From Persicaria tinctoria (taxonomy: Eukaryota > Streptophyta > Magnoliopsida > Caryophyllales > Polygonaceae), in NCBI GenBank assembly GCA_037127255.1, contig JBANSL010000019.1, positions 12,919,001 through 12,983,000 of the forward strand: a DNA stretch of 64,000 bases, in the 5' to 3' direction. The number at the start of each line of letters is the position of its first letter. The stretch's first letter is position 1. The position numbers were made by a program, and so were the translations under genes. Shown piece after piece: positions 31,510 through 44,200 of this stretch. The notes under the pieces were generated by a model. The model was not told where the DNA came from. It was given only the letters and a program-made list of their open reading frames with translations, and did no database searches.

Positions 31510-34478
31510 TGTAAAGGCTCGGATTTGTAAATCCTGATTTTTGGAAAAAGGAAATTAAAATTGAATTTAAAGTCGGAATTTGAAGGAAAACTCATTAAAT
31601 CAGATTTTTTTTAAAACTCATGGAACGGATTTCCGGCCTAAAATAAAATTTTGAAAACTAACTTGATATGGTAACATCTTTTCTCGAATTTTCAAAATTC
31701 TAACTAATCTGGAAAGCGGAATTCACGAAATTTAACCTTCGATAACTAATTTCGAGATCGAAGATTCTAGCATATCTCACCCCTTCCAACCAAAAAAAAA
31801 TAAAATAAAAAAAATAAAATAAAATCTCAATCTAAGGTTTGAACCTTATGTGTTGGAATTCAAGAGAGACCACAAATCCATTTCCTGAAGTGATGAGGCA
31901 CCCACAATTTCTTTTCCTCCCTCCCTTACCCATACATGCCTTGAAATAGCATGGAGTCAACTTGCTTACCTATTCAACTTATCCAAATCTCACCCCTAGC
32001 ATACCCAAATCTCAATAAAGTAAGGCTTCTTATCTTTGACCAATTTTCACAACTCACTTTGAATCAAACAAAGACAGCTAATGTTGCATTCCATCTTCCA
32101 AAAAGTCTGAAATTTGCAACCCCCATTCTCCCCATTTCACATTTCAATTTCAAAAGAACCCTTCTCCCTCTTTGAGTTGCCGAGAGCCCTGTTCCGCGAG
32201 ACGGTCGAGCCTCTCTAGCACCCATCTTCCTCCTCCTCGGCGAGCAGCCCCGGGGCCACCGGAGCACCGACGCCGCCACCACCGCAGCCTCCCCTTTCAC
32301 CCTCGCCCTGTTTCACCGAGGAAGAAACGCTAATCTCCCCACCCACCTCCTCCTTCACTCTTCTTCTTCGAACCGCCAGCAGTAGCTCCCTCGACGCCCG
32401 AGCGGCACCAGCTCCGCCCAGAAGTCGCCGGAGCGCCGCCACCGTCCACCTTCGCGCCCCTGTTTTCCGTTTCGCCCTCGGAAAGGTTCGTTTCCGCTCC
32501 ATTCTCCCTCCTTGCACTCCTTATCAAGCCAAGGTTTCTCTTTTAAGCTTTCCACACCCTTCCCAGGCCTCCTCGCTTGAAGAAACGCCCTCGACGCGCC
32601 CGGACGCAGCTCCCCGAGCACCTTCCCCGGCGAGACATTCCCCTCCCTCGGCGAGCCTTCTTCCTTCCTCCTCCTTCCCTTCCTTCTTGTCATATGTGTG
32701 TGCTTCGCGGCCGGAGTCGGAGTTGGGCACCGTCGCCGACGAGCTTCCAAGCCCTCTCTCTCGTCGTTTTCTTTCTGAGCGAGGAAGCTCCTCTCCTTCT
32801 ACTGTTCTGTCGAACAGAATGGGGAAGAAGAAGCCTGCGGGCCCCGCTGATCCACCTCAGCCAGCTAGCCTGCGGGCCCCCCCTCCTTTTCTTTAAACGT
32901 TGCTCTTCAGAATGGGATGGGAGAGATTTCAAATGGTTTGGGCCTAATTTTGTTAGGCCTTTTTCCTTCAAAACAAAAGGGTAGTGTATTGGGCCGGATT
33001 TTTGTTGTAAAAACAAATGAATTTTGGGCATGTCCTACATATTGTATTCGGTTTTCGATTTTAGAAACAAAGGGATCGGTTTTGGGGTTTAACGAAATAA
33101 AGGGGTTGGTTTGGTGATTTAAAGAAGGGTGGATTTTATTAAATGAGAAAGGTTGGGATTTTAAAGGATTTAGAAATATTTTATGGAGGTGTTTAATAAA
33201 TAGTATTTAAAATATTAAATATTAGTACTTGAGTTTTAAAATATAATTGTTAAGATTTAAAGATATAATATTATGGTAAGTTAAAACAAATATAATATTA
33301 TGAGACTTGAATTTTAGAAAAAGGAATTTGACGAACATTTCCCAAGGTCGGAATTTCTAACTAGTTAACTCGGATTTCGAAATGATTTTGGGAGTAACTT
33401 GGGAATCTGACTTGTTCGGTGACTAACTAGCATGTTGATATGATTTATTGACTAATATCATGACTCGTGTGGACTAATGGCATGATTGGTTGACTAAAGG
33501 CATGATGAGATGTTAGAATGATGTATCGTTTGATTTATACCTCATGAACTATGATGAAAATGATAAACTTTTGAGATATATAAAAATGTGGCTGAATTGA
33601 ACGATGAGAATGACGTGGTCTTATGGAATGTGGCGATAGGATGAATAGTTAAGTTGATGGAATGATGATTTCAATGTGGTTATGATTCTATTGAATGATG
33701 TGGGCCTTGAGTGATTGAATGGTTAGATGTAGACTTATATATGTGTTCTCATATGTATCTAGGCGATATTGTTTGATTGTTCGCGCTACTTGCCAGATCT
33801 TCTATTATGCTGTTCAGCATAGCCAGGTGAGTTCCTATATGAGCTCACTCAGATTCGAAAAGAGATCTCCCTGCTTGTAGCCATGTGCATACTAGGTTCT
33901 TGCATTCATAATAAAGCATGCCATGTAGTATCCTACTAGGATTGCACTCATGATTGAGCATTCGTTTACTCATTGCTTTTGTAAACAGAACGACCGTTAT
34001 CTGTGAAGTAACTAGAGTCATTGCTAGGGTAATAGGACGACCTAGTCTCATCGGGTTCCGTCCTGAGTCAATCGAGTCATGAACTTCCTTATATTATGAG
34101 ATGCATGCGGGCTTTATTGTGGATACGGGTTGGGCATGCATGCCACCCGATTACATGGAATGCATTCACGAGCTAGCCAGTCTCCGCCCTATCGGAAGGG
34201 GGTGGAGGTAGGAGAGGGATATACCACTTGGTATTCGGTGCTAAGGCCTTATTATATTTATGCACTTGATCTTAGGACCATGCTAGTGTGTTAATATTCC
34301 GCCTTGCATCTAGAAGCTTCTTTATTAGGACTAGCGTGTGTATATGTCTGCTTGTTTGGGATTATATTGCGTAGGGCTTCGATCTGACACCGCCCCACAT
34401 ACATTTTTTTTAGGTTTGTTTGCAGCATGATTATTCTTTGTTTCCGTGACGTGGGAATCATAATCCTGGGCCGTTACA
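31510..34478 (+). repeat. Right LTR of the LARD-like element, with internal deletion
   Basis: Matches the left LTR but lacks about 340 bp just before the terminal segment: after CGTGGGAA-like sequence it jumps to TCATAATCCTGGGCCGTTACA. An ORF starting at 34427 in this LTR runs in frame into the downstream transposase exon. Confidence 0.88.
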
Positions 34479-34483
34479 CAAAC
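34479..34483. repeat. Right copy of the 5-bp target duplication of the nested LTR element
   Basis: CAAAC, matching 22939-22943. Confidence 0.88.
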
Positions 34484-35239
34484 AACGCAGAATCATTAAA
34501 TAGTGCCTTTGGTTTGGAAAGAGCTTTCCCAATTATAGGGTTACTGAATGCAATCAGAGAGAAGATAACAAAATGGTTCAATGATCGTAGAAATGAATCT
34601 GAAAACAACAGCTTTGAGCTTCCAACTCATATAAGTGATATAGTGTACATAAGATGCAGTGAGGCTGGAATGTATACTGTCAAGCACCTCAATCAATTCC
34701 AGTTTGAGGTTGTCGGTGGAATGAAAAGGGTTATGGTTGATTTAAAGAAGAACTCTTGTACTTTCAAGGTATTTGATTATGAAAAGATATCTTGTGTACA
34801 TGCTCTGGCTGTAATCAAGGAAAAAAACCTGAGTGTTCTGAGTTATATTAGCAGCTACTACAAAACTGAAGCTTGGAAATTGGCTTATCATGAGACAGTA
34901 TATCCTACTCTAAATGTAGATCAGTGGGTTGTACTAGAGGACATCAAAAGCCAGCAATGTCACCCACCAATGGTACGTAGAAGATGTGGTCGACCTGAAA
35001 AGAATAGAAAGCTTTCAACTGGAGAATTCAGTGGGAAAGTATCAAAGAAGACTGTCAAGAGCTAGAAATCAGAGGCAAATCAGAAGCAAAGCATTAAGGA
35101 AGACAATACGATTTACTTTATTGTTTTCTTATATTGAATAAATTTGTCACTATAAACAGATCATTACACTAGAAAGAATGTAAACAGTGAGCATATTTCA
35201 ATTTTTTCTTCTTCTATCAATACAATTTTGAAAATATTT

Positions 35240-38200
35240 CAGTTCTCCTTCATCATATGAATGGTTAAAACAGACATAGACGCTGTAACCACAGTTAAAA
35301 CAGGGACATAGACACTGTAACCACAGTTAAAGAAGGGAAATAGACACTGTAATCACAGGTAAAACTCAGATGTTTTCAAAACTATTAAAATAGAGATATA
35401 AAAAATGACATATGCACTGTCACCACTATGAAAACATGCCAATGGATACTGTAACCAAAAGGAAGACCCTATGAGTATGGAAGAATAAACCCCAAAGGGG
35501 CTAATGAGAAGCCAAACGAACATGTCATGTACAATATGGTTTAGGGTTTAGGGTTAAGTCTTTAGGGTTTAGGGCCAAGACCCTAAACCCTAAATCCTAA
35601 ACCCTAAAATGTTAAGTACAGTACATCGTTAAGAGATGATTGCTGTAATCAAATGGAAAACCCTAGGACAAGGCCAACAAAAACCCTAAAGGGGCTAATG
35701 AGAAGCCAAAAGACATGTGATGTATTGTTCTCCTTCATCATATGAATGGTTAAAACAGACATAGACGCTGTAACCACAGTTAAAAAAGGGACATAGACAC
35801 TGTAATCACAGGTAAAACTCATAGATGTTTTCAAAAATATTAAAATAGAGACATAAACAATGACATATGCACTGTCACCACTATGAAAACATGCCCATGG
35901 ACACTGTAACCAAAAGGAAGACGCTATGAGTATGGAAGAATAAACTCTAAAGGGGCCAATGAGAAGCCAAACAAACATGTCATGTACAATATGGTTTAGG
36001 GTTTAGGGTTAAGTCTTTAGGGTTTAGGGCCAAGACCCTAACCCCTAAATCCTAAACCCTAAACCCTAAAATGTTAAGTACAGTACATCGTTAAGAGATG
36101 ATTGCTGTAATCAAATGGAAAACCCTAGGACAAGGCCAACAAAAACCCTAAAGGGGTTAATGAGAAGCCAAAAGACATGTGATGGATTATTCTCCTTCAT
36201 CATATGAATGGTTAATACAGACATAGACGCTGTAACCACAGTTAAAAAAGGGACATAGACATTGTAATCACAGGTAAAACTCATAGATGTTTTCAAAACT
36301 ATTAAAATAGAGACATAAACAATGACATATGCACTGTCACCACTATGAAAACATGCCCATGGACACTGTAACCAAAAGGAAGACCCTATGAGTAAGGAAG
36401 AATAAACCCCAAAGGGGCTAATAAGAAGCCAAACGAACATTGCATGTACAGTATGGTTTAGGGTTTAGGGTTAAGTCTTTAGGGATTAGGGCCAAGACCC
36501 TAAACCCTAAACCCTAAACCCTAAACACTAAAATGTTAAGTACAGTACATCGTTAAGAGATGATTGCTGTAATCAAATGGAAAACCCTAGGACAAGGCCA
36601 ACAAAAACCCTAAAGGGGCAAATGAGAAGCCAAAAGACATGTGATGGATTATTCTCCTTCATCATATGAATGGTTAAAACAGACATAGACGCTGTAACCA
36701 CAGTTAAAAAAGGGACATAGACATTGTAATCACAGGTAAAACTCATAGATGTTTTCAAAACTATTAAAATAGAGACATAAACAATAACATATGCATTGTC
36801 ACCACTATGAAAACATGCCCATGGACACTGTAACCAAAAGGAAGACCCTTTGAGTATGGAAGAATAAACCCTAAAGGGGCTAATGAGAAGCCAAACGAAC
36901 ATGTCATGTACAGTATGGTTTAGGGTTTAGGGTTAAGTCTTTAGGGTTTAGGGCCAAGACTCTAAACCCTAAATCCTAAACCCTAAACCCTGAAATGTTA
37001 AGTACAGTACATCGTTAAGAGATGATTGCTGTAATCAAATGGAAAACCCTAGGACAAGGCCAACAAAAACCCTAAAGGGGCTAATGAGAAGCCAAAAGAC
37101 ATGTGATGGATTGTTCTCCTTCATCATATGAATGGTTAAAACAGACATAGACGCTGTAACCACAGTTAAAAAAGGGACATGGACATTGTAATCACAGGTA
37201 AAACTCATAGATGTTTTCAAAACTATTAAAATAGAGACATAAACAATGACATATGCACTGTCACCACTATGAAAACATGCCCTTGGGCACTGTAACCAAA
37301 AGGAAGACCCTATGAGTATGGAAGAATAAACCCCAAAGGGGCTAATGAGAAGCCAAACGAACATGTCATGTACAGTATGGTTTAGGGCTTAGGGTTAAGT
37401 CTTTAGGGTTTAGGGCCAAGACCCTAAACCCTAAATCCCAAACCCTAAACCCTAAAATGTTAAATACAGTACATCGTTAAGAGATGATTGCTGTAATCAA
37501 ATGGAAAACCCTAGGACAAGGCCATCAAAAACCCTAAAGGGGCTAATGAGAAGCCAAAAGACATGTGATGGATTGTTCTCGTTCATCATATGAATGGTTA
37601 AAACAGACATAGACGCTGTAACCACAGTTAAAAAAGGGACATAGAGATTGTAATCACAGGTAAAACTCATAGATGTTTTCAAAACTATTAAAATAGAGAC
37701 ATAAACAATGACATATGCACTGTCACCACTATGAAAACATGCCCATGGACACTGTAACCAAAAAGAAAAACCCTATGAGTATGGAAGAATAAACTCTAAA
37801 GGGGCTAATGAGAAGCCAAACGAACATGTCATGTACAATATGGTTTAGTGTTTAGGGTTAAGTCTTTAGGGTTTAGGGCTAAGACTCTAAACCCTAAATC
37901 CTAAACCCTAATCCCTGAAATGTTAAGTACAGTACATCGTCAAGATATGATTGCTGTAATCAAATGGAAAACCCTAGGACAAGGCCATCAAAAACCCTAA
38001 TGGGGCTAATGAGAAGCCAAAAGAACTGTGATGGATTGTTCTCCTTCATCATATGAATGGTTAAAACAGACATAGACGCTGTAAACACAGTTAAAAAAGA
38101 GACATAGACACTGTAATCACAGGTAAAACTCATAGATGTTTTCAAAACTATTAAAATAGAGACATAAACAATGACATATGCACTGTCACCACTATGAAAA

Positions 38201-41200
38201 CATGCCCATGTACACTGTAACCAAAAGGAAGACCCTATGAGTATGGAAGAATAAACTCCAAAGGGGCTAATGAGAAGCCAAACGAACATGTCATGTACAG
38301 TATGGTTTAGGGTTTAGGGTTAAGTCTTTAGGGTTTAGGACCAAGACTCTAAACCCTAAATCCTAAACCCTAAACCCTGAAATGTTAAGTACAGTACATC
38401 GTTAAGAGATGATTGCTGTAATCAAATGGAAAACCCTAGGACAAGGCCAACAAAAACCCTAAAGGGGCTAATGAGAAGCCAAAAGAAATGTGATGGATTG
38501 TTCTCCTTCATCATATGAATGGTTAAAACAGACATAGGCGCTGTAACCACAGTTAAAAAAGGGACATGGACATTGTAATCACAGGTAAAACTCATAGATG
38601 TTTTCAAAACTATTAAAATAGAGACATAAACAATGACATATGCACTGTCACCACTATGAAAACATGCCCATGGGCACTGTAACCAAAAGGAAGACCCTAT
38701 GAGTATGGAAGAATAAACCCCAAAGGGACTAATGAGAAGCCAAACGAACATGTCATGTACAGTATGGTTTAGGGTTTAGGGTTAAGTCTTTAGGGTTTAG
38801 GGCCAAGACTCTAAACCCTAAATCCTAAACCCTAAACCCTGAAATGTTAAGTACAGTACATCGTTAAGATATGATTGCTGTAATCAAATGGAAAACCCTA
38901 GGACAAGGCCATCAAAAACCCTAATGGGGCTAATGAGAAGCCAAAAGACATGTGATGGATTGTTCTCCTTCATCATATGAATGGTTAAAACAGAAATAGA
39001 CGCTGTAAACACAGTTAAAAAAGAGACATAGACACTGTAATCACAGGTAAAACTCATAGATAATTTCAAAACTATTAAAATAGAGACATAAACAATGACA
39101 TATGCACTGTCACCACTATGAAAACATGCCCATGGGCAATGTAAGTAAAAGGAAGACCCTTTGAGTATGGAAGAATAAACCCCAAAGGGGCTAATAAGAA
39201 GCCAAATGAATATGTCATGTACAGTATGGTTTAGGGTTAAGTCTTTAAGGTTTAGGGCCAATGCCCTAAACCCTAAAATGTTTACATTACATCGTTAAGA
39301 GATGATTGCTGTAATCAAATGGAAAACCCTAGCTCAAGACCAACAAAAACCCTAAAGGGGCTAATGAGAAGCCAAAAGACATGTGATGGATTGTTCTCCT
39401 TCATCATATGAATGGTTAAAACAGACATAGACGCTGTAACCACAGTTAAAAATGGGAAATAGACACTGTAATCACAGGTAAAACTCATAGATGTTTTCAA
39501 AACTACTAAAATAGAGACATAAAGAATGACATATGCTTTGTCACCACTATGAAAACATGCCCATGTACACTGTAACCAAAAGGAAGACCCTATGAGTATG
39601 GAAGAATAAACTCCAAAGGGGCTAATGAGAAGCTAAACGAACATGTCATGTACAGTATGGTTTAGGGTTTAGGGTTAAGTCTTTAGGGTTTAGGGCCAAG
39701 ACTCTAAACCCTAAATCCTAAACCCCAAACCCTGAAATGTTAAGTACAGTACATCGTTAAGATATGATTGCTGTAATCAAATGGAAAACCCTAGGACAAG
39801 GCCATCAAAAACCCTAATGGGGCTAATGAGAAGCCAAAAGACATGTGATGGATTGTTCTCCTTCATCATATGAATGGTTAAAACAGACATAGACGCTGTA
39901 AACACAGTTAAAAAAGAGACATAGACACTGTAATCACAGGTAAAACTCATAGATGTTTTCAAAACTATTAAAATAGAGACATAAACAATGACATATGCAC
40001 TGTCACCACTATGAAAACATGCCCATGTACACTGTAACCAAAAGGAAGACCCTATGAGTATGGAAGAATAAACTCCAAAGGGGCTAATGAGAAGCCAAAC
40101 GAACATGTCATGTACAGTATGGTTTAGGGTTTAGGGTTAAGTCTTTAGGGTTTAGGGCCAAGACTCTAAACCCTAAATCCTAAACCCTAAACCCTGAAAT
40201 GTTAAGTACAGTACATCGTTAAGAGATGATTGCTGTAATCAAATGGAAAACCTTAGGACAAGGCCAACAAAAACCCTAAAGGGGCTAATGAGAAGCCAAA
40301 AGAAATGTGATGGATTGTTCTCCTTCATCATATGAATGGTTAAAACAGACATAGACGCTGTAACCACAGTTAAAAAAGGGACATGGACATTGTAATCACA
40401 GGTAAAACTCATAGATGTTTTCAAAACTATTAAAATAGAGACATAAACAATTACATATGCACTGTCACCACTATGAAAACATGCCCATGGGCACTGTAAC
40501 CAAAAGGAAGACCCTATGAGTATGGAAGAATAAACCCCAAAGGGACTAATGAGAAGCCAAACGAACATGTCATGTACAGTATGGTTTAGGGTTTAGGGTT
40601 AAGTCTTTAGGGTTTAGGGCCAAGACTCTAAACCCTAAATCCTAAACCCTAAACCCTGAAATGTTAAGTACAGTACATCGTTAAGATATGATTGCTGTAA
40701 TCAAATGGAAAACCCTAGGACACGGCCATCAAAAACCCTAATGGGGCTAATGAGAAGCCAAAAGACATGTGATGGATTGTTCTCCTTCATCATATGAATG
40801 GTTAAAACAGAAATAGCGATGTAAACACAGTTAAAAAAGAGTCATAGACACTGTAATCACAGGTAAAACTCATAGATGTTTTCAAAACTATTAAAATAGA
40901 GACATAAACAATGTCATATGCACTGTCACCACTATGAAACCATGCCCATGTACACTGTAACCAAAAGGAAGACCCTATGAGTATGGAAGAATAAACTCCA
41001 AAGGGGCTAATGAGAAGCCAAACGAACATGTCATGTACAGTATGGTTTAGGGTTTAGGGTTAAGTCTTTAGGGTTTAGGGCCAAGAGTCTAAACCCAAAT
41101 GCTAAACCCTAAACCCTGAAATGTTAAGTACAGTACATCGTTAAGAGATGATTGCTGTAATCAAATGGAAAACCCTAGGACAAGGCCAACAAAAACCCTA

Positions 41201-44200
41201 AAGGGGCTAATGAGAAGCCAAAAGACATGTGATGGATTGTTCTCCTTCATCATATGAATGGTTAAAACAGACATAGACGCTGTAACCACAGTTAAAAAAG
41301 GGACATGGACATTGTAATCACAGGTAAAACTCATAGATGTTTTCAAAACTATTAAAATAGAGACATAAACAATGACATATGCACTGTCACCACTATGAAA
41401 ACATGCCCATGGGCACTGTAACCAAAAGGAAGACCCTATGAGTATGGAAGAATAAACCCCAAAGGGACTAATGAGAAGCCAAACGAACATGTCATGTACA
41501 GTATGGTTTAGGGTTTAGGGTTAAGTCTTTAGGGTTTAGGGCCAAGACCCTAAACCCTAAATCCTAAACCCTAAACCCTAAAATGTTAAGTACAGTACAT
41601 CGTTAAGAGATGATTGCTGTAATCAAATGGAAAACCCTAGGACAAGGCCATCAAAAACCCTAAAGGGGCTAATGAGAAGCCAAAAGACATGTGATGGATT
41701 GTTCTCGTTCATCATATGAATGGTTAAAACAGACATAGACGCTGTAACCACAGTTAAAAAAGGGGCATAGACATTGTAATCACAGGTAAAACTCATAGAT
41801 GTTTTCAAAACTATTAAAATAGAGACATAAACAATGACATATGCACTGTCACCATTATGAAAACATGCCCATGGACACTGTAACCAAAAAGAAAACCCTA
41901 TGAGTATGGAAGAATAAACTCTAAAGGGGCTAATGAGAAGCCAAACGAACATGTCATGTACAATATGGTTTAGTGTTTAGGGTTAAGTCTTTAGGGTTTA
42001 GGGCTAAGACCCTAACCATTAAATCCTAAACCATAAACCCTAAAATGTTAAGTACAGTACATCGTTAAGAGATGATTGCTGTAATCAAACTAAAAACCCT
42101 AGGACAAGGCCAACAAAAACCCTAAAGGGGCTAATGAGAAGCCAAAAGACATGTGATGGATTGTTCTCCTTCATCATATGAATGGTTAAAACAGACATAG
42201 ACGCTGTAACCACAGTTAAAAAAGGGAGATAGACATTGTAATCACAGGTAAAACTCATAGATGTTTATAAAACTATTAAAATAGAGACATAAACAATGAC
42301 ATATGCACTGTCACCACTATGAAAACATGGCCATGGGCACTGTAACCAAAAGGAAGACCCTATGAGTATGGAAGAATAAACCCCAAAGGGGCTAATGAGA
42401 AGCCAAACGAACATGTCATGTACAGTATGGTTTAGGGTTTAGGGTTAAGTCTTTAAGGTTTAGGGCCAATGCCCTAAACCCTAAAATGTTAAGTACAGTA
42501 CATCGTTAAGAGATGATTGCTGTAATCAAATAGAAAACCCAAGGACAAGGCCAACAAAAACCCTAAAGGGGCTAATGAGAAGCCAAAGGACATGTGATGG
42601 ATTGTTCTCCTTCATAATATGAATGGTTAAAACAGACATAGACGCTGTAACCACAGTTAAAAATGGGACATAGACACTGTAATCACAGGTAAAACCCATA
42701 GATGTTTTCAAAACTATTAAAATAGAGACATAAACAATGACATATGCACTGTCACCACTATGAAAACATGCCCATGTACACTGTAACCAAAAGGAAGACC
42801 CTATGAGTATGGAAGAATAAACCCCAAAGGGGCTAATGAGAAGCCAAACGAACATGTCATGTACAATATGGTTTAGGGTTTAGGGTTAAGTTTTTATGGT
42901 TTAGGGCCAAGACCCTAAACCCTAAATCCTAAACCCTAAACCCTAAAATGTTAAGTACAGTACATCGTTAACAGATGATTGCTGTAATCAAATGGAAAAC
43001 CCTAGGACAAGGCCAACAAAAACCCTAAAGGGGATAATGAGAAGCCAAAAGACATGTGATGGATTATTCTCCTTCATCATATGAATGGTTAAAATAGACA
43101 TAGACGCTGTAACCACAGTTAAAAAAGGGACATAGAGATTGTAATCACAGGTAAAACTCATAGATGTTTTCAAAACTATTAAAATAGAGACATAAACAAT
43201 GACATATGCATTGTCACCACTATGAAAACATGCCCATGGACACTGTAACCAAAAGGAAGACCCTTTGAGTATGGAAGAATAAACCCAAAAGGGGCTAATA
43301 AGAAGCCAAATGAATATGTCATGTACAGTATGGTTTAGGGTTTAGGGTTAAGTCTTTAGGGTTTAGGGCCAAGACTCTAAACCCTAAATCCTAAACCCTA
43401 AACCCTGAAATGTTAAGTAGAGTACATCGTTAAGAGATGATTGCTGTAATCAAATAGAAAACCCTAGGACAAGGCCAACAAAAACCCTAAAGGGGATAAT
43501 GAGAAGCCAAAAGACATGTGATGGATTGTTCTCCTTCATCATATGAATTGTTAAAACAGACATAGACGCTGTAACCACAGTTAAAAAAGGGACATAAACA
43601 TTGTAATCAGAGGTAAAACTCATAGATGTTTTCAAAACTATTAAAATAGCGACATAAACCATGACATATGCATTGTCACCACTATGAAAACATGCCCATG
43701 GGCACTGTAACCAAAAGGAAGACCCTATGAGTATGGAAGAATAAACCCCAAAGGGGCTAATGAGAAGCCAAACGAACATGTCATGTACAGTATGTTTTAG
43801 GGTTTAGGGTTAAGTCTTTAAGGTTTAGGGCCAATGCCCTAAACCCTAAAATGTTTACATTACATCGTTAAGAGATGATTGCTGTAATCAAATGGAAAAC
43901 CCTAGGACAAGGCCAACAAAAACCCTAAAGGGGCTAATGAGAAGCCAAAAGACATGTGATGGATTATTCTCCTTCATCATATGAATGGTTAAAACAGACA
44001 TAGACGCTGTATCCACAGTGAAAAAAGGGACATAGACATTGTAATCAGTGGTAAAACTCATAGATATTTTCAAAACTATTAAAATAGAGACATAAACAAT
44101 GACATATGCATTGTCACCACTATGAAAAAATGCCCATGGACACTGTAACCAAAAGGAAGACCCTTTGAGTATGGAAGAATAAACCCCAGAGGGGCTAATA

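Larger units (their letters stand above)
22944..34478 (+). mobile_element. Large LTR retrotransposon without coding capacity (LARD-like), nested in the transposase gene
   Basis: LTRs 22944-26258 (3315 bp) and 31510-34478 (2969 bp) start TGTAAAGGCTCGG and end GGGCCGTTACA. A Met-tRNA-type primer site follows the left LTR. A purine-rich AGAGGTGGA lies before the right LTR. The 5.25-kb interior has no ORF above about 75 residues in any frame and no recognisable gag or pol. Long LTRs around a non-coding interior fit a large retrotransposon derivative. The phrase CTCGGGGACGAGACTT just before the right LTR resembles the end of Ty3/gypsy pol, hinting at a gypsy parent. By eye about 40 substitutions separate the LTRs over 2.9 kb (1-1.5%). 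Target duplication CAAAC. Confidence 0.9.
21121..35065 (+). pseudogene. MuDR-type (MULE) transposase, split by an LTR retrotransposon and carrying a stop
   Basis: Exons: 21121-21995, 22093-22384, and 22455-22943 continuing at 34484-35065 beyond the nested insertion. The intact form would have about 740 residues. Domains are an N-terminal PB1-like/leader region; a MuDR DNA-binding domain with a WRKY-like zinc site (LFRTKEDLKQ, TTCVDSSCTWKIHG, FKEHTC); the MULE catalytic domain with Asp in VVDGTF (22467-22469) and VSDRHQS (22653-22655) and Glu in NNAESLNSAF (34490-34492); and a SWIM-type finger at about 34757-34801. The SWIM finger reads CTF where CxC is expected, so one Cys appears replaced by Phe. 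TGA at 22908-22910 interrupts the frame before the insertion. The enzyme would bind the terminal repeats and cut and paste the element. This copy is inactive as read. Confidence 0.85.
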
